From Candidatus Methylomirabilota bacterium (GTDB taxonomy: Bacteria > Methylomirabilota > Methylomirabilia > Methylomirabilales > Methylomirabilaceae), in NCBI GenBank assembly GCA_016200385.1, contig JACQEV010000236.1, positions 1 to 11,264 on the forward strand: a stretch of 11,264 bases of DNA, given 5' to 3'. Both the position numbers and the translations under genes were made by a program. The notes below the pieces were generated by a model. It was not told the DNA's origin and searched no databases. It saw only the letters and a program-made list of their open reading frames with translations. Shown here piece after piece: positions 7,688 through 11,264 of the stretch (its first letter is position 1; each line of letters begins with the position of its first letter).

Positions 7688-7709
7688 GATTACAGGTCGG
7701 CGTCAGAAG
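7688..7709 (+). repeat. 22-bp degenerate direct repeat, copy 2
   Basis: Second copy of the repeat at 7279-7300. It is in the same orientation, with three transition differences. It might be a duplicated scrap of a mobile element or a protein-binding site. Confidence 0.55.
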
Positions 7710-7839
7710 TTTTTACGGCGGATTTCTTGGATTTGCCGATGGCGAGGATATGACCCGGTGGCCCGATGAAAGCGGCCACGGCAACAATTTGATGTTGGAC
7801 AGACGGTGGTAGGTAGCGGCCGCCGACTTTTGGGCGACT

Positions 7840-9399
7840 CTACGGTGACGGCGACGGCGGCAACATCTGGAGGGGGGCAATCCAGGTGCCCCATTCGGAG
7901 CCGCCCTCGATGTGGGCGTACTCGCCCGCCACCCAGATGGTTGCCGAATTGGAGGGGTCAATGGATGCGCAGGAGTAGTCACCCCAGCGGTTCGCGAACG
8001 GCTTGTAGGCGTTCTCACCGAACTTGATCGTGGCCGGCAACTGGAAGGTGTTCGGTCCATCTGCGGGGCGTTGACCGCTCGCGTACACTCCAGCCCACAG
8101 CGACGCCGAGGATCCCGAGAAGACGGAGATGAGATTCCCGTTGCCGTCGATCTGGACCGCCGGGTAGTAGTAGTAGGACCCGGACTGGCCGAAATCGAAG
8201 TCCTGAGTCTTCGTTATCGAGCTGCCAATGGAGAGCTGAATCAGCCGTAAGCATGCGCGCGTCGTGGTGTCCCCCAACGGGACGCAGGCGGAGTTTGCGG
8301 AGACCCAGAGCACGTCGTTCCGATAGGCAGCATCCAACAAGCGGTTATCGTTCGTCTGGATCAGGGTACTGGTTCCCGCCTGCCGGGCGTCCGGCGGGCT
8401 GGTGAGGGAGGTGATCGGGACGTCCTTGGTCGAACGCGTGACCCCGGCCCCGACTCCCGGAACCCCGTTGACCGACCAGACCCGGATGCTCGTCGCCGAG
8501 TTGTAGGCGACCGCCGCCATGTAGAGGGTCGCGGTTGAGGACAGCGAATGGGCGGGCTGGATCGTGAACAGCCCCTGGGGAGGCGCGAAGTAGCTCGAGG
8601 TGGCGTTCGTGCCGGCGGTGAGGTTCGCCTTGTTGATGACGAGGAACTCCGTTCCGAGGAAACTGTTCCCCCGGAAGGCGTTGGCCGTGAGGATGACCTT
8701 GTCGGCGCTGATGCCCAGGGCGGGGAAGTCAGGGGCGCTCTTGCTCGTTGAGGCCGTATAGCGGATGAAGGAGAAGGGATCAGGGCCCGTCGAGACGGCC
8801 ACCCGCCAGGCCCCCGCTGTGAACGAGGTGTTGTAGCTGATCACGGCGATGAACCAGCGGTTCGAGAGGGGGTCGAAGCGGATCTTCGGGTCGCTGAGCT
8901 GGGCGGAGGTCCCGAAGAAGCTGTTGAGGTCGGAGGTCGTGACCTCTCCCGTGGTCCTATTCCAAATCCGCATCTCGAGGTTCACGGCCTCGACGATGTA
9001 GCTGGGCCCAACGCCCACCTGGGTGTCGGGGGGGATCCACCCTCCGCTTTCGGACCGGCGAAGGCCCATGAGGCTCGTCGTCGTGGAAGGGGTGGTAAGC
9101 GCGGATGTCGTCACGCCCGCCGACGCGCTGGGCGCCGGCTGGGTCGCGGCCTGGTGCCGCGCCTTGGTGTCCACGAGTTCTTGAAGGTCCGGGACCCGGA
9201 ACGGCATCTCGCGGTGGACAGGAACGCGCGGCCCCACCCGCGGGAGGTCCTGGACGTTCACCACTCCCTCGGGGTTCAGGAGCACTGTTCCCGGTTCCGC
9301 AGTTGGCCTCTGGGCCCAAGCCGATGACGCGCCCATCCAGGCGAGAAGTGAGAGCGACAGGAAAAGAACGGCAGGAGACTTCGCCCGGGAGAACTGCAT
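7840..9399 (-). CDS. Large secreted protein, beta-propeller-like, function unknown
   Basis: The product has 519 residues. The start is well fixed: on the minus strand TAAGGAGG (9406-9413) lies 6 nt before the ATG. A Sec signal peptide covers about residues 1-29 (AVLFLSLSLLAWMGASSAWA, then Q). A Pro/Ser/Thr/Ala-rich linker (about 80-110) precedes the main domain. That domain contains GGWIPPDTQVGVGPSYIVEA, VNLEMRIWNRTTGEV, LSDPKIRFDPLSNRWFIAVI and APDFPALGISADKVILTANA. It continues with YYYYPAVQIDGNGNLISVFS and NRWGDYSCASIDPSN. This P-D-x-x-VGVGP / DP-x-x-x-xD-x-x-x-x-RW pattern is shared with many uncharacterised secreted bacterial proteins that probably fold as beta-propellers. I see no catalytic motif. 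The tail is proline-rich (PPSPSP). It stands alone, convergent to the chr run and divergent from the transposase. No clear promoter is seen; TTGCCA on the minus strand near 9460 is only a weak -35 candidate. Confidence 0.8.
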   Translation of the reverse strand: MQFSRAKSPAVLFLSLSLLAWMGASSAWAQRPTAEPGTVLLNPEGVVNVQDLPRVGPRVPVHREMPFRVPDLQELVDTKARHQAATQPAPSASAGVTTSALTTPSTTTSLMGLRRSESGGWIPPDTQVGVGPSYIVEAVNLEMRIWNRTTGEVTTSDLNSFFGTSAQLSDPKIRFDPLSNRWFIAVISYNTSFTAGAWRVAVSTGPDPFSFIRYTASTSKSAPDFPALGISADKVILTANAFRGNSFLGTEFLVINKANLTAGTNATSSYFAPPQGLFTIQPAHSLSSTATLYMAAVAYNSATSIRVWSVNGVPGVGAGVTRSTKDVPITSLTSPPDARQAGTSTLIQTNDNRLLDAAYRNDVLWVSANSACVPLGDTTTRACLRLIQLSIGSSITKTQDFDFGQSGSYYYYPAVQIDGNGNLISVFSGSSASLWAGVYASGQRPADGPNTFQLPATIKFGENAYKPFANRWGDYSCASIDPSNSATIWVAGEYAHIEGGSEWGTWIAPLQMLPPSPSP

Positions 9400-9710
9400 C
9401 TGGTGCCTCCTTATGACGAACTCCCTTTCAAGAGTAGCCTACTACGGACCCGGAGAGCTCGTGGCAAGAGTTTTCATTGATTCAGCTACGGGCATTCCTT
9501 CAACTGAGCAGCAGCAAGCCCTGGCGCCGTAACAAGAAATACCAACGCTCTCTCAGGCCAAGTTAACCCCGAAAGGGCGTTGCTACGTAGTGCGCCAACC
9601 GGATTGCAAGGGGTGACTGAGGTGCTATGATCACCCCTGGCCAATCACGCTCACCTATGACGGTCATTTTCTATTACTTTTCCCCAGGCTGTCAAGCTTT
9701 TTTTGGAGCC
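9400..9710. other. Intergenic region between the secreted protein gene and the insertion sequence
   Basis: This region holds the ribosome site of the minus-strand gene (9406-9413), a short inverted repeat AGTAG-C-CTACT at 9433-9443, the 8-bp palindrome CTACGTAG at 9584-9591, and the larger inverted repeat listed separately. No gene is supported. It should contain the promoter of the minus-strand gene, but no convincing -35/-10 pair stands out. Confidence 0.5.
9609..9638 (+). repeat. 8-bp inverted repeat with 14-nt loop
   Basis: AGGGGTGA at 9609-9616 and TCACCCCT at 9631-9638 are perfect reverse complements, with 14 nt between them. It lies about 70 bp outside the insertion-sequence end. There is no T-run after it, so it is not a standard terminator. 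It may be a fold or operator; the function is unknown. Confidence 0.4.
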
Positions 9711-9717
9711 GTGTTGG

Positions 9718-9760
9718 TAGCATGTGAAGTGTCCGCCTCTTGTAGCAAGTGAAATGTCCG
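9718..9760 (+). repeat. Left IS end: two tandem transposase-site-like motifs
   Basis: TAGCATGTGAAGTGTCCG (9718-9735) and TAGCAAGTGAAATGTCCG (9743-9760) are near-identical, with a 7-nt spacer, for a 25-bp period. Both match the inverted copies at the right end. They lie upstream of the transposase start and could also be part of its promoter region. Confidence 0.85.
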
Positions 9761-9812
9761 CTTAGGCAGGAAGCAGCGTACACTGCTGGTTTTGGCTCTG
9801 AAAGGAGGCCCT

Positions 9813-11024
9813 ATGAGCGAACCAGCCGTGTACCCTTCCTTGGCCATGGAGCGGGCGATGAAGGTGCAAGAGGTGATCTTGCGAGCCATTGATGGACGCT
9901 TGAAGTGGTACCACGCCGCCGAGATCCTGGGGATCTCGGATCGCCAGATGCGCCGCTGGAAACGGCGGTATGAGCAGTGGGGCTACGACGGGCTGTTCGA
10001 TCGGCGCCGCCGACAGCCCTCGCCCAAGCGGGTGCCGCTGGAGGTGGTGCGCCAGGTGCTGACCCTCTATCGGGAGCGCTACTTCGACTGCAATGTGCTG
10101 CACTTCCAGGAGAAGCTGCAGGTCGTTCACGGGATTGGGCTCTCCTACACCTGGGTGAAGACCGCCTTACAGACGGCGGGGCTGGTGGCCAAAGAGGCGC
10201 GCCGGGGCACCCACCGCAAGGCCCGACCTCGCCGACCCCTCCCCGGCATGCTCGTGCACGCCGATGCGAGCACGCACGCCTGGATTCCCAGCCTGGAAGG
10301 GACCCAGGACCTCATTGCTGTGCTGGACGACGCCACGAGCGTCGCCTACTACGCCCGGTTCGTCCCGCAGGAGAGCACCCGCACGATGCTCGCCGCGCTG
10401 CAGGCAGTGATCGAGCAGCAGGGGGTCTTCTGCGCCCTCTACACCGACCGGGGGAGTCACTTCCTGACCACGCGGACCGGGCGGAGTCCCCACCGGCCCC
10501 AGTCGGCCACCGACCCCACGCAGATTCAGCGAGCGTTGGGGCAGCTGGGGATCGAGCTGATCCCGGCCCATTCCCCGCAGGCCCGAGGCCGGATGGAGCG
10601 ACTCTGGGAGACCTGGCAGGGGCGGCTCCCCCAAGAGCTGCGCCTTGCGGGCATCCGGACGGTCGAGGCGGCCAATGCGTTCCTGACCAGCACCTGGGTC
10701 CCGTTCCACAACCGGACGTGGACCGTCCCCGCCGACGGCGACGGGACCGCGTTCGTCCCCTACACTGGGGGTCAGCTCGAGCGGATCTGCGCCGTGCAGC
10801 ATGAGCGGGTGGTGGGCAATGACAACTGTGTGCAGTTCGGGCGGCGCCGGTTCCAGATCCCCCAGGCCGCGTGGCGCTACAGTTTCGCGAAGTGTCGGGT
10901 GAAGGTGTATGAGCACCTCGACGGGACGCTCAGTATCGGCCATGGCCCCCACACCCTGGGCCACTATGACGCCCAGGGCCGGCTGCTCGCCCCGACCTCC
11001 CAGTCGGTCGGACAGGCCGCGTGA
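9813..11024 (+). CDS. Transposase, rve-type DDE, ISNCY/IS1202-like
   Basis: The transposase has 403 residues from ATG 9813, which has a strong AGGAGG at 9803-9808; a TTG at 9792 would add 7 residues and would bury that ribosome site. An N-terminal helix-turn-helix (about 20-63) contains KWYHAAEILGISDRQMRRWK and RRYEQWGYDGLFDRR, typical of transposases labelled ISNCY. The rve/RNase-H core follows with a full DDE set: D151 (LVHADAST), D212 (ALYTDRGSHF) and E262 (GRMERLWETW). The D-E gap is 49 residues and includes a Pro/Arg/Ser-rich insertion (about 220-235). A C-terminal domain (about 330-395) contains VQFGRRRFQIP. All catalytic residues are present with no frameshift, so the enzyme may be active. 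It cuts and joins the element's ends, which carry the paired motifs. Confidence 0.92.
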   Translation: MSEPAVYPSLAMERAMKVQEVILRAIDGRLKWYHAAEILGISDRQMRRWKRRYEQWGYDGLFDRRRRQPSPKRVPLEVVRQVLTLYRERYFDCNVLHFQEKLQVVHGIGLSYTWVKTALQTAGLVAKEARRGTHRKARPRRPLPGMLVHADASTHAWIPSLEGTQDLIAVLDDATSVAYYARFVPQESTRTMLAALQAVIEQQGVFCALYTDRGSHFLTTRTGRSPHRPQSATDPTQIQRALGQLGIELIPAHSPQARGRMERLWETWQGRLPQELRLAGIRTVEAANAFLTSTWVPFHNRTWTVPADGDGTAFVPYTGGQLERICAVQHERVVGNDNCVQFGRRRFQIPQAAWRYSFAKCRVKVYEHLDGTLSIGHGPHTLGHYDAQGRLLAPTSQSVGQAA

Positions 11025-11038
11025 GGGAGGTACTTATT

Positions 11039-11224
11039 ATGAGCTGGGCGGCGTCGAGATCGTCGATCCTCGGGCCACTGTGGAGGTCACTTCTCCAGCG
11101 AGGAGGGCAAGAGAGGCTGATTTCCCACCAATCGGGGGTCCGAGCCTCTCCAGTGAGCTCACGACCACCCTGCTCAGAGAGAAGGCAAAGCTACCCGAAC
11201 AACCGGACAGATCACTTGCTATAA
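11039..11224 (+). CDS. Possible small ORF downstream of the transposase inside the IS
   Basis: A 61-codon frame starts at ATG 11039, with GGGAGG at 11025-11030 about 8 nt upstream, overlapping the transposase stop region. The product is basic and Ser/Arg-rich (MSWAASRSSILGPLWRSLLQ at the start) with no recognised domain. It runs into the inner right-end repeat before stopping. The good ribosome site is the only support; composition and overlap with the IS end argue against a real gene. Confidence 0.2.
   Translation: MSWAASRSSILGPLWRSLLQRGGQERLISHQSGVRASPVSSRPPCSERRQSYPNNRTDHLL
11111..11150 (+). terminator. Stem-loop after the transposase gene
   Basis: GAGAGGCT (11111-11118) and AGCCTCTC (11143-11150) are perfect 8-bp complementary arms around a 24-nt loop that itself holds CCC and GGG tracts. 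There is no following T-run. It could slow readthrough out of the element or act in transposition; which one is not known. Confidence 0.35.
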
Positions 11225-11247
11225 AAACCGGACACCTTGACTTGCTA
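11204..11247 (-). repeat. Right IS end: two inverted transposase-site-like motifs
   Basis: Read on the minus strand, the outer motif (11229-11247) is TAGCAAGTCAAGGTGTCCG and the inner motif (11204-11221) is TAGCAAGTGATCTGTCCG. They are separated by 7 nt, the same spacing as at the left end. The outer copy has one extra base compared with the other three. Confidence 0.85.
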
Positions 11248-11264
11248 AGAACACACCTTTCTAG

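Larger units (their letters stand above)
7164..7839. other. Gene-poor 676-bp stretch with degenerate repeats and a possible transposase scrap
   Basis: No frame on either strand has both a ribosome site and recognisable protein content. On the minus strand, 7300 down to about 7256 reads LLTLAYNPGGFRHL. This resembles the LAYNLGNFLRRL motif near the C-terminus of IS1380-type transposases, but the flanks do not continue the match. A plus-strand frame at 7581-7769 and the rest look non-coding. The stretch separates the plus-strand chr run from the convergent minus-strand secreted-protein gene, so terminators would be expected. I see no strong hairpin followed by a T-run. Confidence 0.5.
9711..11255 (+). 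mobile_element. Insertion sequence, ISNCY/IS1202-like, with doubled end repeats
   Basis: A roughly 1.5-kb element with one transposase gene reading inward from the left end. The ends are related in inverted orientation. The left end reads GTGTT, two bases, TAGCA and on to TGTCCG; the right end, read on the minus strand, starts TGTGTT, two bases, TAGCA and on to TGTCCG. Each end then repeats the TAGCA...TGTCCG motif after a 7-nt spacer. The outermost base pair is not fixed; I took 9711 and 11255 as approximate ends. Only 9 bases follow on the right, so a target-site duplication cannot be confirmed. The transposase looks intact, so the copy may be recent or active. The family label comes from the transposase. 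Confidence 0.8.

Noticed and set aside
7581..7769. 62-codon plus-strand frame in the gene-poor region
   Set aside because: No convincing ribosome site or domain; its composition does not look like protein coding.
8548..8751. Plus-strand frame antisense to the secreted protein
   Set aside because: It is a GC-rich shadow frame of the 519-residue minus-strand gene, which has a signal peptide and strong ribosome site.
9413..9535. 40-codon plus-strand frame starting at the ATG in the divergent region
   Set aside because: Its start overlaps the antisense Shine-Dalgarno of the secreted-protein gene and it has no ribosome site of its own.
9540..9592. Possible integron attC-like site (CAACGC ... GCGTTG plus CTACGTAG)
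   Set aside because: The arms are only 6 bp and the flanking bases do not fit the RYYYAAC/GTTRRRY consensus; there is no cassette or integrase.
9977..10804. 275-codon frame overlapping the transposase in another frame
   Set aside because: It is an alternate-frame shadow rich in Ala/Gly/Arg/Pro; the transposase frame has the DDE residues and HTH.
1..11264. CRISPR arrays, tRNA or rRNA genes
   Set aside because: No regularly spaced repeats of the right length and no tRNA- or rRNA-like conserved stretches were seen on reading either strand.

Overview
The window looks like an accessory stretch of chromosome, or of a large mobile island, from a GC-rich, probably Gram-negative environmental bacterium. 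The Gram-negative call rests on a predicted outer-membrane beta-barrel and several Sec-type signal peptides. I cannot name the phylum from sequence alone; a Methylomirabilota, Nitrospirota or proteobacterial source would all fit.

Region 1 (16-3460) is a chromate-resistance cluster. It holds chrB (two-domain chromate resistance/regulatory protein), chrA (full-length two-domain chromate efflux transporter), a small membrane-anchored jelly-roll protein, and a decayed remnant of chrC, the Fe/Mn superoxide dismutase that follows chrBA in known chrBAC(F) clusters. The chrC remnant lacks its N-terminal part and carries in-frame stops, but its C-terminal half is still easily read.

Region 2 (3569-7163) continues on the same strand with short gaps: an MFS efflux transporter, a secreted YncE-like beta-propeller protein, a predicted outer-membrane beta-barrel protein, and a small membrane methyltransferase of the isoprenylcysteine carboxyl methyltransferase (ICMT)-like group. 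Spacing allows co-transcription with chrBA, giving an envelope-directed set: two inner-membrane exporters, a secreted propeller, an outer-membrane barrel and a membrane-modifying enzyme. That functional link is inference.

Region 3 (7164-7839) has no convincing gene. It holds a degenerate 22-bp direct repeat, a possible transposase scrap on the minus strand, and a 15-bp perfect palindrome whose half recurs 55 bp downstream.

Region 4 (7840-9399, minus strand) is a large secreted protein of 519 residues with a textbook Shine-Dalgarno. It resembles uncharacterised extracellular beta-propeller-like proteins. Region 5 (about 9711 to the window end) is a nearly complete insertion sequence with an intact 403-residue DDE (rve-type) transposase of the ISNCY/IS1202-like kind. 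Each end carries two copies of an 18-19 bp motif spaced at about 25 bp. The target duplication cannot be settled because the right end lies at the edge of the window.
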